From assembly GCF_014641615.1 (NCBI RefSeq), contig NZ_BMIB01000002.1, positions 186,001 to 250,000 on the forward strand: a stretch of DNA of 64,000 bases. The letters run 5' to 3'. The DNA is from Filimonas zeae. GTDB lineage: Bacteria; Bacteroidota; Bacteroidia; Chitinophagales; Chitinophagaceae. The notes below the pieces were generated by a model that was not told the origin of the DNA, searched no databases, and was given only the letters and a program-made list of their open reading frames with translations. Position 1 is the stretch's first letter, and every line of letters starts with the position of its first letter. A program made the translations under genes and the position numbers. Positions 1-8,915 of this stretch are shown here, in pieces.

Positions 1-848
1 CCCACCCAAAAGCTTAGCAGAAACATTGCTGCAAAATAAATAACCAGTGGCAACGCAATCCTTAGTACGTCTGCCGGTATCTGCACTATGGCACCACCTT
101 TCAGGCTAAACATAACCAGTATGGTAAACAACAACGCTACCAGTGTTACCGGAGAAACAGCAGGAATAAAATGGTTGTTATACCACGCCTCCCCTTTCCA
201 CCTTACCAGTATCCACCTGCTAACAGCTCCGGCAGCAAAAGGCACACACAGGTATAGGGCTACTGTTTTTGCCACGTCCCCCATAGTAACAGGTATTACC
301 ATGCCGGGCAGGCCAAATACGGGTGGTAAAACAGTTAGAAAAACCCATGCATACAGGCTGTAAAGCAGTACCTGAAATATGCTGTTTACTGCTACCAGCG
401 CCGCCGCATATTCCCGGCTGCCCCCTGCCAGTTCGTTCCATACCATTACCATGGCAATACAGCGTGCCAACCCTATTAAAATAAGCCCTGCCCTGTATTC
501 AGGATAATTGTGTAACAATAAAACCGCCAGCACAAACATAACCACAGGCCCAACCACCCAGTTTAACAGTAGCGAAACAGACAACACTTTTACATTTGAA
601 AACACCTTACCTAACTTTGTATATTTTACTTTGGCAAACGGCGGGTACATCATCAGTATTAATCCGATAGCCAGGGGAATGTTTGTGCTGCCTGTAGAAT
701 AGCTGTTGATAAACGCACCCGTTTGGGGCGCTGCATAACCTATGGCTACACCTGCGGCCATGGCCATAAAAATCCAGAGGGTAAGATACCGATCTAAAAA
801 ACCAAGCCGCTTTCTTTCCGCCGCAGGGCTGCAATTACCGGCACTCAT
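1..848 (-). CDS. acr3: ACR3-family arsenite efflux permease (partial, C-terminus off the left edge)
   Basis: Inner-membrane carrier that extrudes arsenite. Translated from the ATG at 848, the frame stays open to base 1 and gives about 282 residues of hydrophobic protein beginning [15 protein letters not shown]. It shows the ACR3 hallmarks: the TLWIF first membrane segment, the [15 protein letters not shown] stretch, and [16 protein letters not shown] containing the Cys essential in ACR3 proteins. It starts one base after the arsC stop codon, so it is the last gene of arsR-arsM-arsC-acr3. The C-terminal part of the roughly 350-residue family length lies outside the window. ACR3 is distinct from the unrelated ArsB carrier; the Cys motif makes the choice clear. 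Confidence 0.93.
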   Translation of the reverse strand, partial: MSAGNCSPAAERKRLGFLDRYLTLWIFMAMAAGVAIGYAAPQTGAFINSYSTGSTNIPLAIGLILMMYPPFAKVKYTKLGKVFSNVKVLSVSLLLNWVVGPVVMFVLAVLLLHNYPEYRAGLILIGLARCIAMVMVWNELAGGSREYAAALVAVNSIFQVLLYSLYAWVFLTVLPPVFGLPGMVIPVTMGDVAKTVALYLCVPFAAGAVSRWILVRWKGEAWYNNHFIPAVSPVTLVALLFTILVMFSLKGGAIVQIPADVLRIALPLVIYFAAMFLLSFWV

Positions 849-849
849 G

Positions 850-1266
850 TTATTCTATATACTTTTGAATAAAATCTTTGCTATACGCTTTTATCTGCTC
901 ACGCACCTCACGAAACTGTGCCATAATCTCTTCTTCTGTTCCGGTGGCTTTTGCAGGGTCGGGAAAGTTGTAATGAAATTTCCGGGCAGAAGAAGGAAAG
1001 AATGGACAACGTTCTTTTGCATTATCGCATACGGTAATAATATAATCGAAAGCTATATCTTCATACTCATTCATATTGTTAGAAGTATGCTTTGATATAT
1101 CTATACCATCCTGCTGCATGGTAGCCACTGCACGGGGGTTTACACCATGCGTTTCCACACCAGCGCTGTATATCATGGCTTTTCCGGCTGCAAAATGTTT
1201 TAAATAGCCTTCCGCTATCTGGCTGCGGCAACTATTGCCGGTACATAATACCAATACTCTTATCAT
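850..1266 (-). CDS. arsC: Arsenate reductase, low-molecular-weight phosphatase fold (thioredoxin-coupled ArsC type)
   Basis: Reduces arsenate to arsenite in the cytoplasm, the substrate for the ACR3 pump next door. The start MIRVLVLC at 1266 is preferred over an upstream in-frame Met because it begins the beta strand leading to the P-loop CTGNSCRS (Cys8 nucleophile, Arg14). A redox pair Cys80/Cys87 with the spacing known from the S. aureus-type enzyme (Cys82/Cys89) lies in [10 protein letters not shown], and the FPDPAK loop carries the general acid Asp. Its 138 residues match the family length. It lies 16 bases after arsM and 1 base before acr3. Thioredoxin coupling is inferred from the three-cysteine pattern. 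Confidence 0.93.
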   Translation of the reverse strand: MIRVLVLCTGNSCRSQIAEGYLKHFAAGKAMIYSAGVETHGVNPRAVATMQQDGIDISKHTSNNMNEYEDIAFDYIITVCDNAKERCPFFPSSARKFHYNFPDPAKATGTEEEIMAQFREVREQIKAYSKDFIQKYIE

Positions 1267-1282
1267 GTTGTTTATTGTTTTA

Positions 1283-2122
1283 TCAGCAACATCCCGGAGC
1301 ACAACAGGCTGTTTCAACGGGCTTTTCTGCATACACAGTAATACTGTATATGCCGGTGTTACTATTTTTAAAGCGGGTTATTTCATCGGGTGTCAGGTAA
1401 GCACTTAATATATCATCTGGTATTACAATAGCCTTACTTTTCTGAACAGTAACACCTGTAAAGCCGTTGCTGCTTATCAGTTCCAGATAAGCACTTTTTT
1501 GTATGGCACCCGATACACAACCAGCATACATTTCAGCCGCCTGCTGTATTACCGGTGGCAATTCACCTTCCAGTACAATATCCGATATACTGAAATGGCC
1601 ACCTGGTTTTAGTACCCGGTGCATCTCTTTAAATACGCCGCTTTTGTTAGGTACCAGGTTTAATACACAGTTACTTACTATTACATCTGCCACATTGGCC
1701 CCTACCGGCATCTGTTCAATATCGCCCTGGCGAAACTCAACGTTATTAAACCCTCTGGCCTCCGCATTGGCACGGGCCTTTTCTACCATGGCTGGTGTAA
1801 AGTCAACACCAATTACTTTACCGGTTTCGCCCGTTTCATGCCGTGCTACAAAACAGTCATTACCCGCACCGCTCCCCAGGTCAACTACCGTATCGCCTTT
1901 TTTAATGCGCGCAAACGCAGTAGGCAAACCGCAGCCCAAACCAAGATCGGCATCTGGCTGGTAGCCTTCTACAGCGGAGTAATCATCTGTCATTATATTA
2001 TATACTTCCGTGGAGCAACTGCCCGCTCCGCAGCAGGAAGCTGCGTTTACATCTTTATCCTGCAAGGCTATTTCACTGTATTTCTGCCTTACCAGTTCTT
2101 TTAATTCATTGTCTGATTTCAT
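1283..2122 (-). CDS. arsM: Arsenite S-adenosylmethionine methyltransferase ArsM
   Basis: Methylates As(III) using S-adenosylmethionine to give volatile or less retained methylarsenicals. The 279-residue cytoplasmic protein has the SAM motif VVDLGSGAGNDCFVA (about residues 79-93), VIGVDFTPAMVEKA and the LKPGGHF strand. The As(III)-binding cysteines of the family are present: Cys64 in LGLGCGLP, Cys152 in VSNCVLNLVPN and Cys202 in YAGCVSGA. Extra Cys pairs sit near the N-terminus (ASCCGAGSC) and at the C-terminus (ACCAPGCC), as in many ArsM proteins. It is the second gene of the ars operon, 57 bases after arsR, with a copy of the arsR operator in that gap. Confidence 0.95.
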   Translation of the reverse strand: MKSDNELKELVRQKYSEIALQDKDVNAASCCGAGSCSTEVYNIMTDDYSAVEGYQPDADLGLGCGLPTAFARIKKGDTVVDLGSGAGNDCFVARHETGETGKVIGVDFTPAMVEKARANAEARGFNNVEFRQGDIEQMPVGANVADVIVSNCVLNLVPNKSGVFKEMHRVLKPGGHFSISDIVLEGELPPVIQQAAEMYAGCVSGAIQKSAYLELISSNGFTGVTVQKSKAIVIPDDILSAYLTPDEITRFKNSNTGIYSITVYAEKPVETACCAPGCC

Positions 2123-2143
2123 GATTTAATCATTCATTCTTTC

Positions 2144-2159
2144 ATTGCAATATTGCGAT
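2144..2159. promoter_or_regulatory. Second ArsR-type palindromic operator, in the arsR-arsM gap
   Basis: ATTGCAATATTGCGAT is an inverted repeat with one mismatched pair and is nearly the same as the site in front of arsR (2513-2528). It lies 21 bases upstream of the arsM start codon. Two copies of one palindrome flanking a metalloregulator gene suggest that ArsR controls both its own promoter and expression of arsM-arsC-acr3. Binding is inferred from position and symmetry only. Confidence 0.6.
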
Positions 2160-2179
2160 TAATGTGCGCAAAAAAAACG

Positions 2180-2512
2180 CTAACAGCATTTGCCACCTTC
2201 CAGCGTAACCTCTTTAAAAAAGCTGTTAAACAGTTCCTTATATGCTGTCCATACTTTAGGATTAATACAGTAGCAAACGCTTACACCCTCTACGGTTCCC
2301 TGTATAATGCCGGCATTCTTTAGTTCTTTCAGGTGCTGGGATGTGGTAGCCTGTGCCAGGCCCAGTTCCTCTACCAGATCGCCGCACACACAGGCATTTT
2401 TCTTTACCAGGTATTGCAGAATGGCAATACGGGCGGGGTGCGCCAGTGCCTTTGCCATATTGGCAAGCTCATTCTGCTGTCTGGTGAAAAGATCTGATTT
2501 CGTAACTCCCAT
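2180..2512 (-). CDS. arsR: ArsR/SmtB-family arsenic-responsive repressor
   Basis: A 110-residue winged-helix repressor that releases DNA on binding As(III) or Sb(III). The body is typical: AKALAHPARIAILQYL (alpha1-2), then ACVCGDLVEELGLAQATTS with Cys41 and Cys43 at the start of the DNA-binding helix (the alpha3 metal site), the recognition helix ATTSQHLKELKNAGII and the wing GTVEGVSVCYCI. A C-terminal GGKCC adds two more thiols. It is first in the operon arsR-arsM-arsC-acr3. A palindrome directly upstream (2513-2528) and another before arsM are its probable operators. The start is the ATG adjoining the palindrome. Confidence 0.94.
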   Translation of the reverse strand: MGVTKSDLFTRQQNELANMAKALAHPARIAILQYLVKKNACVCGDLVEELGLAQATTSQHLKELKNAGIIQGTVEGVSVCYCINPKVWTAYKELFNSFFKEVTLEGGKCC

Positions 2513-2528
2513 ATCGCAATATTACGAT
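2513..2528. promoter_or_regulatory. ArsR-type palindromic operator upstream of arsR
   Basis: ATCGCAATATTACGAT is an inverted repeat (consensus ATCGYAATATTRCGAT with one imperfect pair) abutting the arsR start codon. Its core GCAATATT is repeated at 2144-2159 before arsM. It lies just downstream of a candidate -7 box, so a bound repressor would block transcription start or early elongation. Confidence 0.65.
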
Positions 2529-2545
2529 AAACTAATTCATTCCTC

Positions 2546-2553
2546 CAAAACTA
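2546..2553 (-). promoter_or_regulatory. Candidate -7 box of the arsR promoter
   Basis: Read on the minus strand, the bases are TAGTTTTG, an exact match to the Bacteroidota -7 element TAnnTTTG, 34 bases before the arsR start. No convincing -33 TTTG is visible at the expected spacing, so the call rests on the -7 box and on the adjoining operator. Confidence 0.45.
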
Positions 2554-2663
2554 ATTTACAGGCGTATTGCTACACTATTGGCAGCCGTGCTTTTTTCTTG
2601 TTAAATCAAAGCTTCAGCTATGTTTTTATCATCTCACAGGTTATCTTGCGGCAAATAGCATTT

Positions 2664-3014
2664 TTGCAAAAAAAGTATATCATATCACTTCTGGTAGCAT
2701 TAATAGGGCTTGTACTGGTGGCAAGACCTACGTTTATACTGCTTACGCACGATTTTCAGGCAGAAGCTGATAATGCATATTTCATTTACAAGCACGTAAA
2801 AAAGCGGAAACAGGATTTTGAAGAAGCGCCCCTTCCTGCTATTCTGGAGCGCCTGCAGCTGAAAATAGTAAAGCTGCCGCCTGTTACACCGTCACGCTTT
2901 ATAGCAGCACGTACACAAACGGCTTTATACCTGCATCCGCAGGTAACCGTGGCTGCTTACAGCAGTATCTCCGGCACCAAAACCTATCTTTTTACCGGCA
3001 AGCTAAGTATCTGA
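2664..3014 (+). CDS. Small membrane-anchored protein of unknown function, TTG start
   Basis: Not recognised. The reading frame from TTG at 2664 gives 116 residues: a start MQKKYIISLLVALIGL followed by a hydrophobic stretch to about residue 22 (signal anchor or signal peptide), then a soluble basic/acidic region with YKHVKKRKQDFEEAPLP and a C-terminus with short beta-like segments (TALYLHPQVTVAAY, TKTYLFTG). The frame has no ATG between the ars operon promoter and the hydrophobic segment, so a TTG (2664 or 2646) is the likely start. It sits between the divergent arsR promoter and the efflux operon, 100 bases before the TolC-like gene. A real gene seems more likely than not, given its membrane-protein look. 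Confidence 0.45.
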   Translation: MQKKYIISLLVALIGLVLVARPTFILLTHDFQAEADNAYFIYKHVKKRKQDFEEAPLPAILERLQLKIVKLPPVTPSRFIAARTQTALYLHPQVTVAAYSSISGTKTYLFTGKLSI

Positions 3015-3114
3015 TTTTTTATCTGTAGCATTCCTGTGCCCCTACGTGTGCTGTTTTGGTAAACAGTGCGCGATTGTGATTTTATTTCCGGTATTCAACC
3101 TTATTTAATTCGTT

Positions 3115-4509
3115 ATGCCATACAAACATAAGGTACGCAGCCTGCTGGCAGGTTGTGTGCTACTACTATGGACTGCGGCAACGGCGCAGCAGCAAGACAG
3201 CGCCGTTACCCTGCAGCAATTACTGGCCGGTATGCGGGTAAACGCCCCCTCACTGGCTGCAGACTCCGCTGCTGTATCTGTTAAACAGCAACAGCTGCAT
3301 GCAACAGGCTACAACTGGTTGCCTTCTTTTAAACTCAACTACCAGGTAGATGCCGGTACCAATAACAACCTGCCCGGTGGTTATTTCGGTTTTGGTATTA
3401 TACCCTCCAATTCCCGTGTGCGTGAGGCAGGTAACTCCAGCACCATCCTAACCAACCTGGGCATTGCCTCGCTGGACTGGGAACTATATAATTTCGGCGC
3501 CTACAATGCGCAGAAATCTGTTGCCCAATCGGATGTAAACGTAGAAGAAGCGCGCTTTTCGCAAAGCCGCTATCAACTGCAGGCATATGCTATAGATGCT
3601 TACCTGCAACTGGTGCGCCTGCAGGATTTGCTGGCTATACAACAACAGAACATCAGCCGTAATGAAGAGATACGCCGTTCTATTCTTGCCCTGGCCAAAA
3701 GCGGTATTAAAGCAGGTGTAGATACCAGCATTGCCACCGCAGAGCTTTCGCGTGCGCGGCTGGTGGCTATTGAAATTAATAACCAGATAATGCAGATACG
3801 CCTGCAGCTGGGCACCCTCAGCGGCATTGCCCCGCAAAAACTGGTTGCCGATACGGGTATTGAAAAACAGATGATGCAGCAGCTATCGGGTACAATACCC
3901 GGCATAACAGATACGGCCCTTCATCCTTCCATTGCCTATTACCAATCGCTGTATCAGAACAGCCTGGATAAAGAAGCGCTGGTTAAAAAAAGTTATAACC
4001 CCAAAGTATCGTTGCAGGCAGCCGCCTGGGGCCGCGGCTCCAGTGTAAGCGCGGCAGATGAGTTTCGCCCGCTATCCAAAGGCATTGGTTTTGAGCGGGG
4101 TAATTACCTGGTGGGGCTGGGTATTACCTGGAATGTGTTTGATTTAAAAAGAAAGCAATTGCAGCTGCATACACAAAAAGCCATGAGCACTTATGCACAG
4201 AAAAAGCTGAACGAACAAAATACGTTATTACAGCTGGGCATTGGCCAGGCCAACACAGAAGTGTTAACAGCGGCCCACCGTTTAGAAGAAATACCCAATC
4301 AGCTGAACGCCGCACAGGCGGCCTACCGGCAAAAGCTATCGCTATACAAAAACGGCCTTACCGATATTATAGAACTGAACATGGCATTAAATCTTTTATA
4401 CCGTGCAGAAACGGATTATACCACTGCCAAATACAATTACTGCAAAGCTGTGTTTCAGAAAGCAGTAGCCGAAAACCGGGTAGAAGATCTTTTACAGCTG
4501 TTAAATTAA
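3115..4509 (+). CDS. TolC-family outer-membrane efflux protein
   Basis: Outer-membrane channel of a tripartite efflux pump. The 464-residue protein has a signal peptide ending near TAATAQQQ (about residues 1-25), then two alpha-helical hairpin repeats of the OEP family rich in Gln, Ala and Leu (for example LQAYAIDAYLQLVRLQDLLAI and the C-terminal YNYCKAVFQKAV). It is followed after 6 bases by the RND permease and then the adaptor, so the three form one operon in the order channel-pump-adaptor. The substrate cannot be told from sequence; the neighbouring ars operon is divergent and need not be linked. Confidence 0.9.
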   Translation: MPYKHKVRSLLAGCVLLLWTAATAQQQDSAVTLQQLLAGMRVNAPSLAADSAAVSVKQQQLHATGYNWLPSFKLNYQVDAGTNNNLPGGYFGFGIIPSNSRVREAGNSSTILTNLGIASLDWELYNFGAYNAQKSVAQSDVNVEEARFSQSRYQLQAYAIDAYLQLVRLQDLLAIQQQNISRNEEIRRSILALAKSGIKAGVDTSIATAELSRARLVAIEINNQIMQIRLQLGTLSGIAPQKLVADTGIEKQMMQQLSGTIPGITDTALHPSIAYYQSLYQNSLDKEALVKKSYNPKVSLQAAAWGRGSSVSAADEFRPLSKGIGFERGNYLVGLGITWNVFDLKRKQLQLHTQKAMSTYAQKKLNEQNTLLQLGIGQANTEVLTAAHRLEEIPNQLNAAQAAYRQKLSLYKNGLTDIIELNMALNLLYRAETDYTTAKYNYCKAVFQKAVAENRVEDLLQLLN

Positions 4510-4515
4510 TCCCTT

Positions 4516-7500
4516 ATGTCATTAGTATCCTCCGCACTTAAAAGGCCCATTACCTGGATGGTGGTTACCGCCAGTGTGCTAATCTTTTCTGTGCTATCCG
4601 CTATAAAAATTCCGATAGATATTTTTCCGCAGCTGAACATGCCTACCATGTACGTTATTGAATCGTACGGGGGCATGTCGGCCCAGCAAATGGAAGGTTT
4701 TTTCTCCACGCGTTTGCAGGATCAGTTTCTGTATGTAAATGGCATTAAAGAAATTACCTCTAAAAATGTACAGGGCGTTACCATGCTTAAGCTTAGCTTT
4801 TACGAAAGCACCGATATGGCCGAAGCATCTGCCCAGGTGGCCTTACAGGTAAACCGCGCTATGCGTTTTTTTCCACCCGGCGCCATACCACCGCAGGTAG
4901 TACGTTTTGATGCTTCTTCCCTGCCGGTTGGCCAGATGGTACTGGCCAGTAAAACCCGCAGCCTGAAGGAAATTTACGATCTGGCTGCCACCCGGGTACG
5001 CCCCATGTTCTCTTCCGTGGCAGGGCTTAGTGCACCCCCTCCTTTTGGTGCCAACTCCCGCTCTATTACCATTAACGTTGACCCCAACAAGCTGCGCAGC
5101 TATACCATTACGCCCGATGAGGTGGTGGCAGCGCTTACCAGATTCAACGTAATGTCGCCCTCCGGCAACCTGCGGCTCAACAACACCATGTATGTAACTA
5201 CCATGAACTCGCTGATAAAGGATGTAGAAGACTTTGGCAACATTCCGGTAGTAATTAAAAGCGGGGTGCCGGTACTGATAAAAGATGTGGCGCGCGTAGC
5301 CGATGCGTCAGACGTTACGGTAGATTACGCCCTTATTAACGGCAAACGATCGGTATACATACCCGTGGTAAAAACGGCCGATGCCTCTACCTGGTCCGTA
5401 GTACAAAGCCTGAAAAGTAAAATACCTGAAATACAAAGTCTGTTACCGGACGATGTAAAAGTATCGTATGAATTTGACCAGTCTGTGTTTGTGGTAAATT
5501 CTGTAAAAAGCCTTATTACCGAAGGCGCACTGGGTGCCTTGCTTACCGGCTTAATGGTACTGCTGTTTCTGCGCGATCTGCGTAGCAGCCTTATTGTTAT
5601 CATCACCATTCCCGTATCTATATTAACGGGTGTATTACTGCTGGGCCTGTTTGGGCAAACCATTAATATTATGACGCTGAGTGGCCTTGCGCTGGCCATT
5701 GGTATATTGGTTGATCAGAGTACGGTAGCCATTGAGAACATTCACCAGCACCTGGAAATGGGTAAAAACAAAAAGCAGGCTATTTACGATGCCTGCCGGG
5801 AAATTTCTTTTCCGCTGCTGCTGATTTTACTGTGTATACTGGCCGTGTTTGCCCCCTCGTTTATTATGACGGGTATTCCACGCGCTATGTTTCTGCCCCT
5901 GTCGCTATCCATAGGCTTTACCATGATAGCTTCTTTTATTGCCGCCCAGACACTGGTACCGGTGCTGGCGAACTGGATGATAAAGGCAGACAAATACCAG
6001 CACTACCACCATGGCGCGGTACATGCGCACGCGGGCGAAGCATTGAATGAAGCAGAACAGCAGCAGGTGCAGCAACATGCACAACAGGAAATGCAGCACC
6101 CCGAAAAAAATGATTTGTCTGAGCGTGTTAAAACACGTTATACCAGACTGCTGCAGCGCATGGTGCCACGCAAAAAAAGTATCACGATTATATACCTGGT
6201 GCTGATAATGGCTTTGGCAGCCGGCGGCTTTGTGCTGATAGGAAAAGATATGATGCCTGCTGTAAACAGCGGCCAGTTTCAGCTGCGTATTAAAGAGCCC
6301 GATGGCACCAGGCTGGAAAGAACAGAGGAAAAAATGCGCCAGGTATTGCGCATTATAGATACTACGGTAAACCACCATGTAGCCGTAAGCTCTGCCTATG
6401 TAGGCCTTATACCCAGCAGCTACGGCATCAGTAACCTGTATGTGTTTAACACAGGTACACACGAGGCCGTGGTACAGGTAAACCTGGATGAGCATTACAA
6501 AGTAAATACCGATGAGCTGAAAGATGCCCTGCGGGAAAACATCCGCTATGCACTGCCCGAACTGCGCATCAACTTTGAGCCGATCGATATGACGGAAAAG
6601 ATTATGAGCCAGGGGGCAGCCACACCTATTGAAGTACAGGTGGCGGGTAAAGACATGAAGGAAATTGAAAACTACGCCAACAAAGTGGTGGACCGTTTGA
6701 AAAAGATACCTTACCTGCGCGATGTGCAGATAATGCAACCCCTGCGCTTTCCGGTGGTATCTATAACACTGGACCGTTTAAAAGCAGCACAACTGGGGCT
6801 GAACGTGCGGGATATATCGCGCTCTGTTACTACCAGTACCTCCTCCAGCCGTTTTACCGAAAAAGTGCAATGGCTGGATGAAAGCAAATCGTACACCTAT
6901 CAGGTGCAGGTGCAGATACCGGAATATGTAATGAATACCATGGATGAGCTGAAAGAGATTCCGTTGGTGCAGGGCCAGAGCAGCCCGGTACTGGGGGACA
7001 TAGCCAGCTTTAAGGTTGATTATATGCCGGGTGAGTACGACCGTAAAGGCCCACGCCGCTTTGTAACGGTAGCCGCCAATATTTATAAAAAAGATCTGGG
7101 CACCGCCACGGCCGATGTTAAAAAGGCACTGAAAGAGATTCCGGCACCACCGCGTGGTATGCTGGCAGAATTACAGGGCATGTCTGGTCTGTTGCTGGAA
7201 ACCATGGGCAGTTTACAAACAGGGTTGCTGTTTGCCATTCTGGTTATTTTTCTGCTGCTGGCCGCCAACTATCAGTCGTTCCTTTTATCACTTACTGTAT
7301 TATCCACCGTTCCTGCTGTAATTGTGGGTTCGCTGGCAGCACTGCTGATAACGGGTTCTACCCTTAACCTTCAGTCGTACATGGGTATGATTATGAGTAC
7401 GGGGGTTTCTGTAGCCAACGCTATTCTGATTGTTACCAACGCAGAACAACTGCGTAACAGGTACGGCAATGCTGTACAGGCCGCTGTTACCAGCGCGTCC

Positions 7501-7758
7501 ATCCGCCTACGTCCCATACTCATGACCAGTTTTGCCATGATAGCAGGGATGATACCCATGGCCTCTGGAATGGGCGAAGCGGGTGAGCAATCTGCTCCTC
7601 TGGGGCGCGCGGTAATTGGCGGTTTAGCCGCCTCCACGCTGACAGCGTTGCTGATATTGCCGCAGGTATTTGCCTGGGCACAGCAAAAAGCCACTCTTAA
7701 ATCGCCATCACTGCTGCCAGACCAACCAACAGCAGATTCATCCACAGTAAACCAGTAA
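4516..7758 (+). CDS. RND-family efflux pump, inner-membrane permease
   Basis: Proton-driven pump of 1080 residues in two homologous halves, each with one plus five membrane helices and a large periplasmic loop. The first helix is followed by IPIDIFPQLNMPTMYV. TM4 carries GLALAIGILVDQSTVAIENI, where Asp400 is kept but the second Asp of the AcrB DD pair is Gln401. The second half has GMIMSTGVSVANAILIVTNA and RPILMTSFAMIAGMIPMA. The cytoplasmic linker between the halves (about residues 494-535) is unusually rich in His and Gln. The class is HAE1-like hydrophobe/amphiphile export or a related group; the substrate is unknown. It lies between the TolC-like channel and the adaptor. Confidence 0.93.
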   Translation: MSLVSSALKRPITWMVVTASVLIFSVLSAIKIPIDIFPQLNMPTMYVIESYGGMSAQQMEGFFSTRLQDQFLYVNGIKEITSKNVQGVTMLKLSFYESTDMAEASAQVALQVNRAMRFFPPGAIPPQVVRFDASSLPVGQMVLASKTRSLKEIYDLAATRVRPMFSSVAGLSAPPPFGANSRSITINVDPNKLRSYTITPDEVVAALTRFNVMSPSGNLRLNNTMYVTTMNSLIKDVEDFGNIPVVIKSGVPVLIKDVARVADASDVTVDYALINGKRSVYIPVVKTADASTWSVVQSLKSKIPEIQSLLPDDVKVSYEFDQSVFVVNSVKSLITEGALGALLTGLMVLLFLRDLRSSLIVIITIPVSILTGVLLLGLFGQTINIMTLSGLALAIGILVDQSTVAIENIHQHLEMGKNKKQAIYDACREISFPLLLILLCILAVFAPSFIMTGIPRAMFLPLSLSIGFTMIASFIAAQTLVPVLANWMIKADKYQHYHHGAVHAHAGEALNEAEQQQVQQHAQQEMQHPEKNDLSERVKTRYTRLLQRMVPRKKSITIIYLVLIMALAAGGFVLIGKDMMPAVNSGQFQLRIKEPDGTRLERTEEKMRQVLRIIDTTVNHHVAVSSAYVGLIPSSYGISNLYVFNTGTHEAVVQVNLDEHYKVNTDELKDALRENIRYALPELRINFEPIDMTEKIMSQGAATPIEVQVAGKDMKEIENYANKVVDRLKKIPYLRDVQIMQPLRFPVVSITLDRLKAAQLGLNVRDISRSVTTSTSSSRFTEKVQWLDESKSYTYQVQVQIPEYVMNTMDELKEIPLVQGQSSPVLGDIASFKVDYMPGEYDRKGPRRFVTVAANIYKKDLGTATADVKKALKEIPAPPRGMLAELQGMSGLLLETMGSLQTGLLFAILVIFLLLAANYQSFLLSLTVLSTVPAVIVGSLAALLITGSTLNLQSYMGMIMSTGVSVANAILIVTNAEQLRNRYGNAVQAAVTSASIRLRPILMTSFAMIAGMIPMASGMGEAGEQSAPLGRAVIGGLAASTLTALLILPQVFAWAQQKATLKSPSLLPDQPTADSSTVNQ

Positions 7759-7762
7759 GTAC

Positions 7763-8851
7763 ATGAAACAGTATTATACCATAGCCGCCGCCTTTGTGCT
7801 GGCCGTCACTATATCCTGCCACAATAACCAGAAACCGGTAGACCTTACCGGTAAAAGCAATAAGGAAAAAGGCAGTAAATACGAAATAGGAAAAATTACA
7901 GAACAGCCTTTATCCAGCTACGTAAAACTACCAGGCCAGTTAAAGCCTTATGATGAGGTAAACATTTTTGCCAAAGTAAACGGCTTTGTAAAAGAGGTAC
8001 TGGCAGACAGAGGCACGGAGGTAAAAAAAGGCCAGGTGTTGCTGCGGCTGGAAGCGCCCGAACTGGAATCGCAAATGCAGGCCGCAACTTCCAAATACCT
8101 GCAGGCACAGGAAAACGCAACCGCCAGTAAAGAAAAATATAAAAGGCTGAAAGAAGCCGCTACCGAAGAAGGCGCCGTGGCCCCGCTGGATCTGGATATG
8201 GCAGCCTCGCGCATGAAGGCCGATGAGGCCGTGGTAATGTCTGAACAATCTAACGTTACCTCTATGAAAAATATCATTAATTATCTTACCATTATGGCCC
8301 CGTTTGATGGGGTAATTGTACAGCGTAATATATCCACGGGCGGCCTGGTAGGCCCCGGCGGCAAAGCCGAATTACCTATGCTGGTACTACAGCACCTGCA
8401 AAAACTAAGGCTGGAAGTGTTTATACCCGAAGCCTATGTTGATAAGGTAGATCTGAAGCGTACCGTAAGCTTTGTATTCAACAGCACACCCGGTAAAGAA
8501 AACACCGCCCACATAAGCCGCTCGGCCAATGCCCTTACCAGCATGCGCTCTGAGGCAGTGGAAATAGATGTGATGAACAAAAACCAGGAGCTGAAACCCG
8601 GTATGTATGCAGAAGTAAAAATTCCTTTGTTATCAGGTGCCAAATCTATGCTGGTACCAGGCCATGCTGTAGTACGCTCTACAGAACGCCAGTTTATTAT
8701 TAAAGTGGTAGATGGCAAAGCGCATCTGGTTGATGTGAAGGAAGGCCTGAAAACAAATGACCTTACCGAGATATTCGGAGATGTGCAAAAAGACGATGAA
8801 ATAGTGTTGCACGCTACGGACGAAATAAGTGAGGGAACGTTGGTGAAATAG
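7763..8851 (+). CDS. RND efflux periplasmic adaptor (membrane fusion protein), lipoprotein
   Basis: Bridges the RND pump and the TolC-like channel. The 362-residue protein has a lipoprotein signal with Cys19 in AVTISCHNN, a beta-barrel start (SSYVKLPGQLKPYDEV), a lipoyl half-motif IFAKVNGFVKEVLADRGTEV, a coiled-coil hairpin (about residues 95-165, with QAQENATASKEKYKRLKEAA), the second lipoyl half ITMAPFDG-like TIMAPFDGVIVQRNIS, and the C-terminal barrel with LKPGMYAEVKIPL. It starts 4 bases after the RND stop codon. It is the last gene of the operon, followed by a strong hairpin terminator. Confidence 0.92.
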   Translation: MKQYYTIAAAFVLAVTISCHNNQKPVDLTGKSNKEKGSKYEIGKITEQPLSSYVKLPGQLKPYDEVNIFAKVNGFVKEVLADRGTEVKKGQVLLRLEAPELESQMQAATSKYLQAQENATASKEKYKRLKEAATEEGAVAPLDLDMAASRMKADEAVVMSEQSNVTSMKNIINYLTIMAPFDGVIVQRNISTGGLVGPGGKAELPMLVLQHLQKLRLEVFIPEAYVDKVDLKRTVSFVFNSTPGKENTAHISRSANALTSMRSEAVEIDVMNKNQELKPGMYAEVKIPLLSGAKSMLVPGHAVVRSTERQFIIKVVDGKAHLVDVKEGLKTNDLTEIFGDVQKDDEIVLHATDEISEGTLVK

Positions 8852-8863
8852 CCAATAAAATGT

Positions 8864-8899
8864 AAAGCCCCGGCAACTGGTTACTGCCGGGGCTTTTTT
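8864..8899. terminator. Rho-independent terminator after the efflux operon
   Basis: A perfect 12-base stem (AAAGCCCCGGCA paired with TGCCGGGGCTTT) around a 9-base loop ends in a T run. It lies 12 bases after the adaptor gene and 16 before the end of the convergent metallophosphoesterase gene, so it may stop transcription from both sides. Confidence 0.9.
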
Positions 8900-8915
8900 A
8901 TACTGTATTCCACTC

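Noticed and set aside
2307..2645. Upstream extension of the small membrane protein across arsR
   Set aside because: This part is antisense to the certain arsR gene and its promoter; only the part after 2646 or 2664 looks coding.
5713..5718. Asp-Gln in place of the AcrB Asp-Asp pair as a sign of a dead pump
   Set aside because: Many RND subfamilies keep only the first Asp with a variable second residue, so this does not show loss of function.
5905..6738. Long open frame (277 codons) antisense to the RND pump gene
   Set aside because: It lies fully inside a well-conserved pump gene in the opposite direction, has no family likeness and an odd Cys/His/Phe-rich composition typical of shadow frames.
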